Source of the DNA: Chrysoperla carnea
Taxonomy: Eukaryota > Arthropoda > Insecta > Neuroptera > Chrysopidae
Direction of reading: 5' to 3'
Assembly: GCF_905475395.1 (NCBI RefSeq)
Contig: NC_058338.1
Location: 37,640,935-37,704,934 of the forward strand
DNA: 64,000 nt
Positions 1 through 12,225 of this stretch are shown piece after piece. Both the position numbers and the translations under genes were made by a program. Position 1 is the first letter of the stretch, and each line of letters begins with the position of its first letter. The notes below the pieces were generated by a model. The model did no database searches, was not told the DNA's origin, and was given only the letters and a program-made list of their open reading frames with translations.

Positions 1-2138
1 TTTTGGAATAGGGAAAGAAGAACATAAATATTTTAAAACTTTCTTGTATGATGTTTATTATAGGAAGAAAGTTTTCTTTACTAAAAAAATGATGTGCATT
101 CGGATTTTGTCTACGGCAACTTAACCGGTTCGTACAGATTAAAACTCAATGAAAACTTCAATGTTTCATCCGCTGCGTAGTAGGTCTATATTGAAACTTT
201 TAAAGATAATATGAGCAACATGTACTTCAAAAGCGTTGCCTGAATAAGCGTTTATACCTCAATACTTTTTGATTACTCTTGTCAAAAATCAGTAGCTACT
301 ATATGGCCACAAAGCAAAATGGTGTAATTTAAAAAAGCACTTAATTTTAACTTTTTAAGACAAATTTACAAAATATCTTGTCCGAAGTCCAAAAGATGAC
401 GGCTCAAGTGTCAGATTAGCTTCCTGTATGACGCTAGTGAGGAAAAAAACCAAAATTTTATTTAATTAATACCAGTAACTGTATTAAAGTTGAGAACAAC
501 ATATAAAAACGCCACTGATGTCTTTATAAATTTAATTATGATTGATGTGTCATTAAATTTACGATATTGTATCAAACCGTGTTGTTTATTTTATATTATT
601 TAACACTTCTTCACTAAGGTCATGAAATAAAATTAAGTCTTTATCTATAAAAACTCTTATTTTCTTTTTTTAAATAAACTTCACACCTTCTTTTATTTAT
701 TATTATTTATTATTATTATGGAAAGTTTTATGGAAATAATACTATCAAACATATAAACTGGCAGGAGCGCCTAAAATTTGATAACTTTATAGTGCTGATA
801 ACAGTAAATATTAAAACGTCAAGAACTCTACAAACATTGAATTTGATTTCGTTAAAATTTTGTTGAAACTCTAGACACGGTACGAAATTGTCAGTCTAAT
901 CAAAAGTCCAAACTCACCTTTTGTTTTTATTTATAGTTTTACAAAATTTGCTTACCTTCAATAATTTATAGATTCGAATGAAGCCTTGGAAACTTAATTT
1001 GCTACAGTTTTTTTGTGTGCTTATTTGCTACAGTTATTTTTTCGAATTTTACTTGTTTTGAAAACCAAAACTTAAATTTCGAGAGAAGTCACAATTTTTG
1101 CAAATGACAAGGAAATAAAATTGTACAACCCACTTATAACAAACAAACAAATATCATACAACAGTATTGAAATTATTGCAAAATGTATAACGCACTGTAT
1201 TTAACAAAACTTAGATCTTATTTAGTAGATTTACCAAAAAATGTTCTACCTTACAAAAGCTTACTAGCTTACTTAAGTACCAAATTTTCTAGCTTATAGG
1301 CACAGACTCCAAATCGTCTATGGTCGAATGTAAGGTTTAGAAATTAAGCTAAAATTTTGAACACGAAGTTCGATTCAGCATTGTTTATAATGAAAAAATT
1401 TCGTTTGAATTTCGAAGATTTTCACTGAGAATTTTTGACCCAGTAAACTTTTCGAGAAATATAATTGTTTTTTTCGAATATTACAAAGCTAAATTTCGGA
1501 AAAACATTTTACAGATCACAAGAATTTGAGGTACTTGTACGAAATTACAATCTAATTGCTTTCTTCTTTTCATAATCATAACTGGAGGTTACCTAAGAGA
1601 GACGAAAAATTTCGTTGTTCAAATGAGAAAATAATTGGAAAGAAATGACAAAGCACTGCATAAATTGAAATTTTCCGAGTGTTGAAGGATTAAACACAAC
1701 TTAATTAGAAGCCAAATTAAATACATAAAGTGCATATGGAAGTATTCCGCCAGTGGATTTAATAATTAATCAAATATTTACAAAAAAAGTCATTTATTGA
1801 ATACTGTTGAACTTAGATCATTAATTAACTATTTAAAAAAAAAATTCTAAGAATATATTATGCCGCTAATTACCATATAAGTATATTTACTGCTAAAATA
1901 AGACGCATATTCTCTTGCACAGACTTAATTAGTTATATTTAATGGCAAACTTAAATAGTTTGATTTTATAGACTTAGATCTGATATAGATAGTTTTCGTC
2001 CTGTGCGAACTCTTGCTTGTCTTGAAAATATCAAAGTTGATGCTACTCTAGGATCTTATACTTAAAGTCCGTAAATGGTCCTGGTTTGATGTTCGACAGG
2101 GATAGGTTTTGTCAAATTCGACTTTCTAAAAGAAAATA

Positions 2139-2322
2139 AATAATATAAAAATCAATAAATTCGACTGCGTTAAATAAAATCTGAAAAGAAACAAGTCAGT
2201 AGTTTACATATAGCGAGTAGATATTAATGGGCCCGACTGTTAAAGTCGCAATGTAAACTACTGGATTTGTTTCGTTCTTTTATATTATATTTAACGTAGT
2301 CGGGATTTTGATTTTTTTAATT
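2139..2322. repeat. Imperfect inverted repeat, MITE-like
   Basis: Two arms of about 70 bp (2139-2211 and about 2250-2322) are reverse complements with mismatches. Shared blocks include AGTAGTTTACAT at the inner ends and CGACT(G/A)CGTTAAAT further out. The spacer is about 40 bp. The structure suggests an old foldback element or MITE, and no clean target duplication was found. Confidence 0.6.
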
Positions 2323-4984
2323 AATTATTGTATTTTAACTCTTTTTAGTGCCTCGAAACTAAATAAACACTTAATTATTATACTATCTATATAAAAACTT
2401 TTTAAATCAATTTAATCATTATTCCTAATTAAATACATACATGATGATGATAGTGTCATGTTTGGTTGCACCAAACGTTGACTAACATGCTATTCCACAG
2501 GCTTCGATCGTATGCTGTGTGAATTATTTTTTCAGTGGTCCAATTTTCACAAGGAAGGTTGCTTAGGTAGCTGGGGCTCTTTTTCTACCCTTACCAGATT
2601 TACCCTCAATCTTCCCCGTGAGTGCCACTGCTTCAAATACATACATACATACATACAAACGTACATGCTTATTTATACATACATACTAGATGCGTGCGAA
2701 AACATAAACACTCCTTGATAGTCGGGTAAAAACGAAAATATTTTAAATTATGAATTGTATATAAGTTTTATATTTATAAATATAAAATATATACATAATT
2801 TAAAATACACCATTCATGAATAAAATATAACATTACTTATTCCTAAATAATTTATAGTTTGTAATAAATATACCTAGGCTTGGAAATATGAACCTTACTA
2901 AAAAAGATTTACCATTAATTGAATTGAATCGTCAGTTTTAAAATGTTAGTTATCAAAATTAATCTAAATTGTCCCAGCAATCTCTTCTCAGGCTTTTTAT
3001 ACTGTCAGAATCGAACATTCACTGTTTTGTATATATATTTCTTTTAAGCTTTCATAAAGAAACTTAGCTCCGAACGTAAATAGTGAGTTTGAGTTCGTAA
3101 ATGAGCAACATTGGCCAAGCGAGTCTTGTAAATCGTAAGAGATGGAAAAAAAATTCTTATACAAAAAAATTAACAACTATTCCCTATTACGGAAGGCGTA
3201 TCTCGTTAAAATTATTAGCCCAAAACTGTAAGGGAACTTTTTGGATGGAATACCTTGTGTAGTGGCAACAACGGTATATTTATTTAAATTGTTATATTCA
3301 TTATAATGTATAATATGCCAATAAATAACAAATTTGGCATTGAAATTATTTGTAATTTAAAATGACAATGTAATTGTTGCAAGTAAATCAATTTTATGAT
3401 GCATTTAGTAAATTGCATGTAATAATAATCAAATGACTTTATTTTAGATACAAAATGTGTATTAGACAACTAATGCAATTTATTGATGTGGGAGTTAAGA
3501 CAATTGGTGTAAGAGATTTATTATAACAATTATTAATAATGAATTTTGAGTTAAGTTATTCTTCTAGAAATTAATACAAAAATACGCAAATTTTAAAAAA
3601 ATGCACAGCAAATTACAAGCCATAGAAGATAAAGTGTCTCTAAATATTAAGTAGATATTAGTGATGGGGCGAATATTTGCATTCGCGAATAAGAATCTGT
3701 AAAAGTAATATGTATTGTATATAGACGTAAATATAATATTCCTTTTTAAATTTTTAATTAGACTGCAATAATGGTTTTATGACCTCGAATAAAATACAAT
3801 AAAATTTTTGAAATTTTAAACAAAATTGTATAGGTATACGTCTAAAAATAATTTAAATAACAAAAAAAACCGACTACGATGTTGAATTTGGTGGTCACAG
3901 TCTGACTAATATTAGGGTTTATGCTTTCAACACTCTACAGTCTACCCTATGTGGACTTAAAGATCTCCGACTTATTGAAAATAGCAGTTATTTAAATTTA
4001 AAACAATATTGATTATGGCGTTTCCAAAAACGAAAGTTTTACATAAAATCTGAAAGTATTTTCTGTATAAATTTCAAGTCAAGAAATTAATTATTAGGTA
4101 TATACAGCCCTTGTTAACATGATGGTACACGCAGAAGTCAAAAAGAAGTCAGAAGTCAGAAAATAAATCTTGTTTTTTAGTCAATAATTGCATGCAATAT
4201 TCCTTTCAATATCCTAAATATTATTTCTTAACATTCCTTAATTAAGCATTATCATCATACCAAAATTAAGAACTTTCTCAGTCTCATTATTTAATAGGTT
4301 AAAAACTTTTTTTTGGAAAGAGTGAAAATACTAAAAAATTTAAAATTTTATTTAAATAATCTCTCTTTTATATCTCTTTTGAGTAAAATTCATATTGGTT
4401 CTCTGTGCGATTTATAAGAAATGTGCTCTTTTTTGGGTACAAACACTGACTTTTATAGGTTTGGATTACTAGGTTACTCACCATGGCTTGACTAATTTGA
4501 CGCATATTTTAAAGAATTTTTTAAGCTTATTTTAGGTGTAAATAGTTTTACGCACAATTATATTTTAAAATGATTCAGATAATATTTAAAATTGATATAA
4601 ATGAATAGCTTTTACTCGTGGCATCGCCGCGTTAATGATTCATTCCACTAATTGATTTATTTAGATAATCATTAATTTTCTTAGTTTAGACTACCACTTT
4701 ATAGCGATTATCTACCACTTTATATTTTAAATACAAATTCACCACATGCTATGCTATTTACCCCCACATTGAATGTTTTAATGTTTTCGATTTTTATCAT
4801 AAGTTCAAAAACCACATCTTGCTAGCATAGAATAAAATGTAATTTTAGGGATGCTTTTCGGATTTCCGGAAGAGGCTGGATTCAAGACGTTAGTTCTTAA
4901 AATTTTTCCAGAAATTTTTTCGTAGTTTGTTAATTTGACTTTATTACATTTCAGTAATCATTTTAAAAGGTTAAAGGATAATTC

Positions 4985-6150
4985 TAGGCTTGTTTAAAAA
5001 AATTAAATTATAGCATATGTTCTGTTCTGATTATAAGCTGTAATACTGTAATAAGTTTAATAATAATCCATCTAGCAATTTTTGCATGGAAAGGTAACAA
5101 ACAGGCATTGTTACTTTCGCATTTATACCTAATACTAGCTTGATACCAGCTCGCTTCACTGGGCTTAAAAGTAAAAACCACCACTTTATTGCCTCCACTA
5201 CTCTTGATCTCACTTATCCCCATTCCATAACACTCGTAGGGATTGTTTTACACATCTAAAATATATGCACAGTTTTCAATTTTTTAAACTGGAACATAGC
5301 CATAATTCATTGAGTATTTCAGGAAAGATGTCCATGAATTGTTTGACATTATAACTTTAAATTTTTACAGAAATCTTTAATTTGGGGCTCAAAATGATGA
5401 TCCCAGATGGAACAGTAAAATGTCAGAATAAATTAAATTAAATTAAAATATAAAAAAAATATATATCTCGATAAATTATAGCTCATGTGTTATTCTGATG
5501 TATGAGCTATATTGTTGTACAGTTCCATTCAAATCCATTCGCTAGTTTTTGCGTCAAAGCGTAACAAACAAACAAACATCCATACTTTTACATTTATAAT
5601 ATAACAGGGATTAGTTAGGATTATAATTTCAAATAATTATACTTTTACTTTGAAAGATAACGTCGAATTGTATGTACTAATAAAATAAATAGATAAATTC
5701 AATTTATTTTGAAGACTAGTTTACAATGTGAGTTGGATTCTCCAAAATAGTTGTAAAGGAAGCTAGTTTTAATATTTTTCGGTACGAAATATTACAATTT
5801 AATTTTACGAAATTGCTGATTTTTGAATTCTATCTTGTTTATAAAGGCAATTCCAAACTTACGAAATACAATCTTTCGGGTGGGGATTATATCGGACAAT
5901 AAATTATTTAATAAAATTTTTTCGAGTAGGTATTCGGGTTAAATTAGGGCCCCTGGCATAGTCTTTCTTATCTAAAAATTTAAGTAAGATTGTACATTTT
6001 ATTGTGCATTTCTAATCTTACTAGATTTTTTATAGACTAACGATTCTATAACATATAAACATCCCTTTATATTATTAATGTGAAAGTAAGGATGTTTGTT
6101 TGTTTCTTTGTGTATTTGTTACGCTTTCACGCAAAAATTAGAGTATGATA
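4985..6150. repeat. Cluster of Helitron/SINE-like 5' heads
   Basis: Three copies of a motif of the form TATTAT(A)AATG(C)GAAAGT..GTTTGTTAC..TTTCACGCAAAAA occur here: minus strand ending near 5130, minus strand 5515-5612, and plus strand 6062-6150. Two begin with TCCCT.TATATTAT. Such heads are shared by many dispersed non-autonomous Helitrons and SINE-like repeats of insects, so the exact class is uncertain. A fuller copy of the same family lies at 34874-35200. Confidence 0.5.
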
Positions 6151-6833
6151 CTTAACAAATTTCCCATCTATTATTCTTATTTCCTATCTATGTTCTGAAT
6201 GGAAAATTTGTTTAAAATCTCACCTTGCCATGACAAAGTTAAAAGACACATTGTTTCAATTAAATCCGAAAAAAAAATTACAATAGATATGATGATTGCT
6301 GAAGGATGAGCAAAATGTCATTTTATGGAAATTCCTTAAAATTACTATATTAATAATAATTCGTGGAATTGATTCAGTTGTGACGCGTTCTTTAAACAAT
6401 AGTAAAAAATTCATTCTAATAACAAAACCTTGAAAATGCATGAAAAATCGATTACTGGTGGGATGGTCATTCTACTGTAGAAAAGTTTTAAAAAAATACG
6501 TAGTGATTCAGATTGTTTAGTACAATCATTAGTACAAGTACATTCATTTTAGTTTATTATTAATTTTTAGCTGGCTGTAATTTATCTGAAAATTAAAATA
6601 AGTATGTATGTGTGCAAGTATCTATGTATCCGCCTGTGTTCAGTTTAGGGTCAAATATAATTAAGTCAAAATTTATTTGCCCTATAAACACCTTAGAGTT
6701 ACAGATAAAATTTTTAGGCCTATAAGCACCTTAAAATATGCTATACACTTCAGAGCTATAACTTAATTTTTTTTTTTTAATTCCTCCTTGTACAAAGTTC
6801 GGATTCCTGACAACAAAAGAAGGAAAAAACTCA

Positions 6834-7412
6834 TACATGGTGTCCCAAAAGTATAAAAACTACTGGAGATCTCGTAGAGTCATCGGGAAAAAAAAAGAAA
6901 ATACCATATCTAACGTATATTTTAACGGGAAGTCCAATGGTGACTATGGATTTGACCTTGAACTTAACCTAAGCTAGAGCTAACCAAAAATCCATTTTTC
7001 AAAGAGGTACTCCCACTTTTTATTTCAGATTTGAAAAGAGCGGAAAATTTTACGCAAAAATATTATCTTGACCATGACCTTGGAAATGATCTTCAGAGGT
7101 CAAAGTTATTTTCGAAATTGTAACCTCTGCATAACCACCATATCCGACATATTTTTCGACGGAGAATCCAATGGTGACCTTGTATTTGACTTTGAATATA
7201 ACCTTAAAGCTACAGCCAACCAAAAATCGATTTTTCAAATAGGAACCACTATTTTTTATTGCGGATTTGGAAAGGCAGAATATTTTACATCCAAATATGA
7301 CCATAACCATCAAGCTCATTCTAAGGTCAAAGATCGCATTTCATAGGAAATTCAAAGGCAAGAGGAACGAGCGAGTTCTTCAGGGGTTTCCCTACTTTTG
7401 GGATACGCTGTA
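6834..7412. mobile_element. TIR-bounded element with internal ~240-bp tandem duplication
   Basis: The ends are inverted: TACATGGTGTCCCAAAAGTA on the left against TACAGCGTATCCCAAAAGTA read from the right (16 of 20 match). Inside are two diverged copies of a roughly 240-bp unit, recognised by 'CCAATGGTGAC', 'TTTGACTTTGAA / TTTGACCTTGAA' and 'CCAACCAAAAATC(G/C)ATTTTTCAAA'. Overlapping open frames on both strands (near 7050-7485) are by-products of this repeat and show no protein motif. It is probably a non-autonomous DNA transposon of unknown superfamily. Confidence 0.55.
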
Positions 7413-7691
7413 TAATACCTATAACAACCAAGAACGCAAGGCTCCTCGCTCCTTTCTTTGCGCTGGATATCAGAGCTCTCTATAAATTGTATAATACTCC
7501 GTATATAACTGTATTATTCCCTATATATTGCAACCCAACTTCTTCTCCATAGTACATACAATATTCCTGAGTCCGTTGATGAATTTTCTTTGTTTCGCGA
7601 ATTTTGCATTCTTAAATCCACCCAATGACTTCTCTTGAAATAAATATGTAAGTGGTATACGTTAATATGCATGTAGACTTTGAAAAAAACA

Positions 7692-7692
7692 G

Positions 7693-7720
<28 letters not shown>
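7692..7720. repeat. TAA microsatellite
   Basis: About nine or ten uninterrupted TAA units, intergenic. Confidence 0.95.
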
Positions 7721-7723
<3 letters not shown>

Positions 7724-8219
7724 GATACCGCAAATATAGTATGCCGTCCTTTAGAATAACCAGTCACCAAGAGGGAGAACATCTTCGGATAAGAGAAGCT
7801 ACTTGATGCAAGTAAAGCTATAAGCTGCTATCGTGAACAGAGGGTGATTGGTGGATTTAGGATTTCGTATCCAAACATTAAATATCTGACTTCCTACTGA
7901 TTTCCGCAGGTGCAAATCGTATGTGTAGAGGTTTCATTGTCCATACAGGACTTAATAATTGAGATCCTCAAGTTATGAAGGTGGTAAATAATACACAGAC
8001 GATGGTAAAAAGAACCAGTTTTTTATCTGGCAAACTTTTAATCCTTATTAAGAACCTTTTTCGAGAAATATGAAAAAAGTAGAATCCAAAATTTTTTCCT
8101 ACGGAACCCAAAACACTAGTCATTTATTTGCAGTGCATATGTACTGTTATATTAGATATTGTATGCTATTGTTTTAACAAATAAGTATGAATAAAAACTT
8201 CGTGCAGTGTGTAAATTTT

Positions 8220-8262
8220 TGCGCACGATGATTGAAGTACAAATTTGAACTAAATATAAAAG
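8220..8262 (+). promoter_or_regulatory. Metal-response-element core plus TATA box upstream of the Cys-rich gene
   Basis: TGCGCAC at 8220-8226 matches the metal response element core TGCRCNC bound by MTF-1. TATAAAAG at 8255-8262 follows 28 bp later and would place the start of transcription near 8285, about 135 nt before the ATG at 8420. A second MRE-core match, TGCACTC, lies in intron 1 (8548-8554). A 7-bp core is common by chance; its position just upstream of a TATA box and a metallothionein-like gene is what gives it weight. Confidence 0.5.
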
Positions 8263-8419
8263 GTGCGATTTCTTTTAGTTGATACATGTGAATGTATATC
8301 AATTAATATACTTACAATACTTTTTATTGTTTACATAGAAAGTAAATTTTTATTTTTCAATCAACGTATTACCTGCTTTTGTAATTAAGTGCTTTTTAAA
8401 ATAAATAAAACAGTTTAAG

Positions 8420-9372
8420 ATGTCTTCTACAAAATCATGTACTACAGGATGTAACAAAGGTACGAAAAATTTTAAATTTTTTCTATTTTCTCTGAATAAA
8501 TCCAAAATTTTCTAAATTTTACCATGTGTTCTATGGCTTAGTGGATGTGCACTCATCGGTGCTACTATTAAGTGTGCTTTATAGAGTTAGGAATATTTTT
8601 CAAAAGAAGGTAGCCGTCGTTTACTATTTTTAACCCCCGAACTAAAAAAAATGGGTGTAATAAGTTTGACCGTTTTGTGTGTGTGTCTGCTTGTGGCATC
8701 GTAGCGCCTAAACAGATAAACCGATTTTGATTATTTTTGTCTCGTTTGAAAGGTAATTTAATCATCTCATCAGGATCATAGCGGTCATAGATATTTTTCT
8801 AGTTGCTAGTTCAGGGTTCCGTATGCAAAAAATTTGACCCTTCTGATTTATATTATTTTAAGAATATTTACAGGAAAAAGTTTAACTTTGATACGAAAAC
8901 ATTTAGGAACAAAATATTAAATTATCATAAATTTTCAGATTCAAAAGCACAATGCTGTGCTGCAGAGAACAAAGGAGACAATTGTTGCTCTGGCCAAAAA
9001 TGTTGTGAAAAGGAATGTGACTGTAATTGTACAAAAGGAGGAAATTGCTGTTCTGGCCAAAAATGTTGTGAAAAGAAATGTGACTGCAATTGCACTAAAG
9101 GAGGAAAATGTTGTACCGACAAAAAATGTTGTGAAGAGAAATGTAGTTGTAACTGTGCTGCGAATAAAAGCTGTTGTTGTTCTGATAAAAAATGCTGTAA
9201 CGACGAAAGTACCTGCAATTGTGCAAAGAAAGAAACATGTTGTTGCGACAAAAAATGTTGTGAAAGCTCTACGCCAGAACCAGAAACTAATGAAGCAGAG
9301 GAGTATCCAAATGCTTGTAAATGTCAGGGATGTATTTGCTTATGTAGTTTACCAGAAAATCGTCGCAAATAA
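8420..9372 (+). CDS. Large repeat-built metallothionein-like Cys-rich protein
   Basis: There are two exons: 8420-8459 (MSSTKSCTTGCNK, phase 1) and 8939-9372. They are joined through a GT (8460) to TTTTCAG (ending 8938) intron that keeps frame and restores a GAT codon. The product is 157 aa with 42 Cys (27%), no His and one Tyr. Most Cys occur as CC, CxC or CCC in repeated units of the form CCSGQKCCEKxCDCNCTKGG, followed by an acidic spacer (TPEPETNEAEEYPN) and a closing CKCQGCICLC. No signal peptide is seen, so it is probably cytosolic. Metallothioneins bind Cu, Zn and Cd through such clusters, but insect ones I know are about 40-60 aa, so this is several-fold larger. The intron carries a dispersed repeat. 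A poly(A) signal AATAAA is at 9457. Direct metal binding is inferred from composition only; a Cys-rich structural protein is the alternative. Confidence 0.82.
8632..8827 (+). repeat. Dispersed repeat (LINE/SINE 3'-end-like) in intron 1 of the Cys-rich gene
   Basis: It carries the recognisable core 'CCCCCGAACTAAAAA..GGGTGTAATAAGTTTGACCG..TGTGTGTCTG..TGTGGCATCGTAGCGCCTAAACAGAT' and ends near 'CAGGGTTCCGTATGCAAAA'. A shorter copy lies in reverse orientation at 21978-22080. This kind of sequence is dispersed in many insect genomes; assignment to a LINE 3' end or SINE is not certain. Confidence 0.6.
8980..9168 (+). repeat. 63-bp coding tandem repeat in the Cys-rich gene
   Basis: Units start at 8980, 9043 and 9106, exactly 63 bp (21 codons) apart. 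The first two are nearly identical in DNA and protein, while later ones have diverged (CCTDKKCCEEKCSCNC, CCCSDKKCC). This is a young in-frame expansion on top of older duplications. Confidence 0.9.
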
Positions 9373-9891
9373 AATTAATTTTTAAAATTATGCTTTATAT
9401 TTTGTTTCATTTATTTGTTATAACCTATGGATTAAATTGGGTTTCAGCAGGCGTCGAATAAACATATACTAAGTAACTATAGTAATTTACAATAATGCTG
9501 TTCAAGTGTATTGTGAAACTTTTTCAAACCGCTCCCAAAATATTCTTCGGATCGTTCTGATCAAAAGCTCTCATGGCATAAAAGTTGTTTAAAATTCTCT
9601 CTGGAGAAAAATTACAATTTTGATGATAGCTTATTAATGATATTAATATATTTTTTTTTTTAAATAATTGATGAAAAGAGTTGTACACTCCTTAAATCAA
9701 TATTTTCTATAACTTTCTATCATTAAAAAATATCCAAATACGTCGATGAACCTGGGATAATATTCTTATCAATAAATGGTTATAATAATTATAAATTTTT
9801 TTAAAGATATAATGAATTATTTTTCTCAGTAAAATATAGTTAAGTATGAACCGATCTTTATACTTTTCGATTCGATATTTTATTTTTAGTG

Positions 9892-9946
9892 TATTGGTGG
9901 TACTTGATTATATGTATGTTATACATATAATCAAGTACCACCAATA
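9892..9946. repeat. Perfect 25-bp inverted repeat, 5-bp loop
   Basis: Arms 9892-9916 and 9922-9946 are exact reverse complements (TATTGGTGGTACTTGATTAT outward), with loop TGTTA. No gene context. Confidence 0.9.
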
Positions 9947-12011
9947 TGTTTCATAAGCGCTGTATCTTGCGGTCCAGTTGGGTTGGATCTATAGTGGCAG
10001 ATTTTAGTGATGGCAAAATTGTATACTTTGAAATTATTGATTTATGTAGAATAAACAAAAATGTTGACAATACTTGTGCATGATGATACATAGTACAGTT
10101 TCACAATAAAAATCAGTCGTGCGTATGTTGGGAAAGGCGTACCAACTACCGGCCAATTCCTAAATCCGGCACTGTGTCACATTTACTCATACATTTTCTT
10201 ATTCATTTTTTCTTATAAACAGCGAATGCCAAAATAATTGGTCAAGGGAATTCTATTTCTAGTGTGAATTTCGAGAGTCGGAAAAGTGTGTCAGTACTTA
10301 GATTTTAAGAGTTTGTTAAAATTAACAACAAATGTCGAAGTTTTAAAATAAATAAATATCCTGATTCTGACATCTATATTTTTGCAACGTTAACAAAAAA
10401 ATGAATTTTAATCTGAGACTTTCATCGCTCGTCTATGAGCGATTCTCAAGTTAAAACTGATACTCTCAATTCAAATTTTCCCAATCCCCACTCTTTTTCC
10501 TACAACTAAAAATATAATACACCTTCTCAATCATTTCCAAATTCTACATCATGAATTAAGTAAGTTATAACAACAAACTAAAGGCAACTTGCAAAGCATT
10601 ACAGATTAAATACTTGCATAGACTGTGGGGTGTACCGGTGCTAAAATACTATCTGATAGTGATATATTACGAATACTGGTTATTGTTAGTATGATTTTTT
10701 TAATAAATAGTCTAAAAAAATTACTAATTTCTTCTGCATTACGTCTTTATTGTGATAGATTGGATTAAGTTAAATTGGATTCTTTCAAGTTCAAAGTACC
10801 TATCGTGGATAACATTTACAACTTTTTCGCTTTTTAAAATGAGTTTTCCGGTTGGCACCTTTTCATGCCAAATTGCATCATTGTGAGATTCATTTACTAC
10901 AAAATATTTTTATTGAAATACTGTAAGCTGTTAGAAACCTATTTTGGCTCATTTTATCCTACATAAATTGCTTTTCGGTATGCTAAGGAAAAGTTTTGTG
11001 CTGTTTTATGTGGTATTTGCACCTAATTGAATCATTTATCCTCTATTTCGTTTCTATTAGTTCCTGAATGTCCTGAAATTCAGACCATAGTTACTTTGGT
11101 ATGATTAATTATCAGTGAATTATTGATACGCTCAAATAAAATTTTGGGGTTTATTTTAGGTTAATCTATCTAATGGTTTAAGCTCAGTTTTTCAAAGTTG
11201 GATAAAATCTTTCGTTTTTCAAAAAAATGTCACAATACAAGTTAGATATATTTTGCACGAACAAAAATTTTCGTAATCACGCTTGTTCCACCTTGCACAA
11301 GGGACTATTCATAAATGGAACGAAACCAATTGTTATTCTCACTCATTAAGTATATTTTATTATTTATTTATTTTGAAAATTTTCAAAATATGAGTGTACA
11401 TTTGTTCTGTGATGTGTCATCACAATTCAACAGAATATGGACTACCTGACTAATAATAATTATTATCTAAATTTTTTACTGATATTAAACAACAAGTGCT
11501 TAGAAAATATATGTTGCAATAATTCGTAAGATTTTTTTTTTACAAGCTAACAACTAGTTTAGAGAAATAGATAATTTTTTCTCTTTTATTCCTATTACCT
11601 AAAATATTATTCATAGTCTATAAAATGTTATAAATTCCTATGAATAACTGTTTTTCTATGAAAATATATGTCGTATGTGTGTCATCTCAACAACCATGTG
11701 TGAAAAATATTGAAGTTCGATAACAATTGGTCCTTCTTACATTTCGAATGCCCTATCTTTAAACGGATTTTTACTACGTATTCAAAAATTTTTATGTTTT
11801 GAAGCCCTCAGTTTATTTTCCTTAAAATAGTGTTTGGTATTTCGTAAAAGTAATGCGACGAACTTTAAAACGACTGTACCATACAAAATTCATAGCTTAG
11901 AAAATCATTCATAGTAAAATTTCAGCTATAGTAATTAAGCATTCAAGTTGGCAATCCGACCGCTGAACCGGTTTTCGTGGCGGAAAACCGATTCTCGAAA
12001 AAGGCCCATGT

Positions 12012-12107
12012 AGTAAAGTACTATATTCGAGTTTAATCATGTTTATGACATGTTATAAACAAGTTATATGCTATAAACAAGATGAAACTCGAATATAGTA
12101 CTTTACT
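12012..12107. repeat. Perfect 23-bp inverted repeat with 50-nt loop
   Basis: Arms 12012-12034 and 12085-12107 are exact reverse complements (AGTAAAGTACTATATTCGAG...). The loop contains two copies of ATAAACAAG. No gene is seen nearby. Confidence 0.9.
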
Positions 12108-12225
12108 GAAGTAGAGATAGTCTGCTACAATAAATAAGACTAACTCGAGTACTGGTATCTAACTTCAAATAATCATATATCCGGGAAAAGTCAAGTTAGA
12201 AATGAAAGAGAAAATTTTTTGGCGA

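Larger units (their letters stand above)
1..8219. other. Gene-free, repeat-bearing intergenic DNA
   Basis: No convincing coding exon is visible on either strand. The stretch is very AT-rich and has only short open frames without recognisable motifs. It holds an imperfect inverted repeat (2139-2322), CATA repeats near 2636-2660, Helitron- or SINE-like heads (near 5000-5230, 5515-5612, 6060-6150), a terminal-inverted-repeat element (6834-7412) and a TAA microsatellite (7692-7720). An unseen non-coding RNA or a gene with tiny exons cannot be excluded. Confidence 0.6.

Noticed and set aside
7050-7485. Overlapping ORFs on both strands that could be genes
   Set aside because: They lie within the duplicated interior of a TIR element and show no domain, signal peptide or splice pattern.
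8525-8565. tRNA/SINE-head-like 'GGCTTAGTGGATGTGCACTC' in intron 1 of the Cys-rich gene
   Set aside because: Resembles an A-box region but no B-box follows at the proper distance; kept only as an MRE-core match.
8925-9251. Antisense Gln/Ser/His-rich frame and a Val/Lys-rich frame over the Cys-rich gene
   Set aside because: Both are shadows of the repeated TGTTGT codons of the real frame, which is supported by an in-phase first exon.
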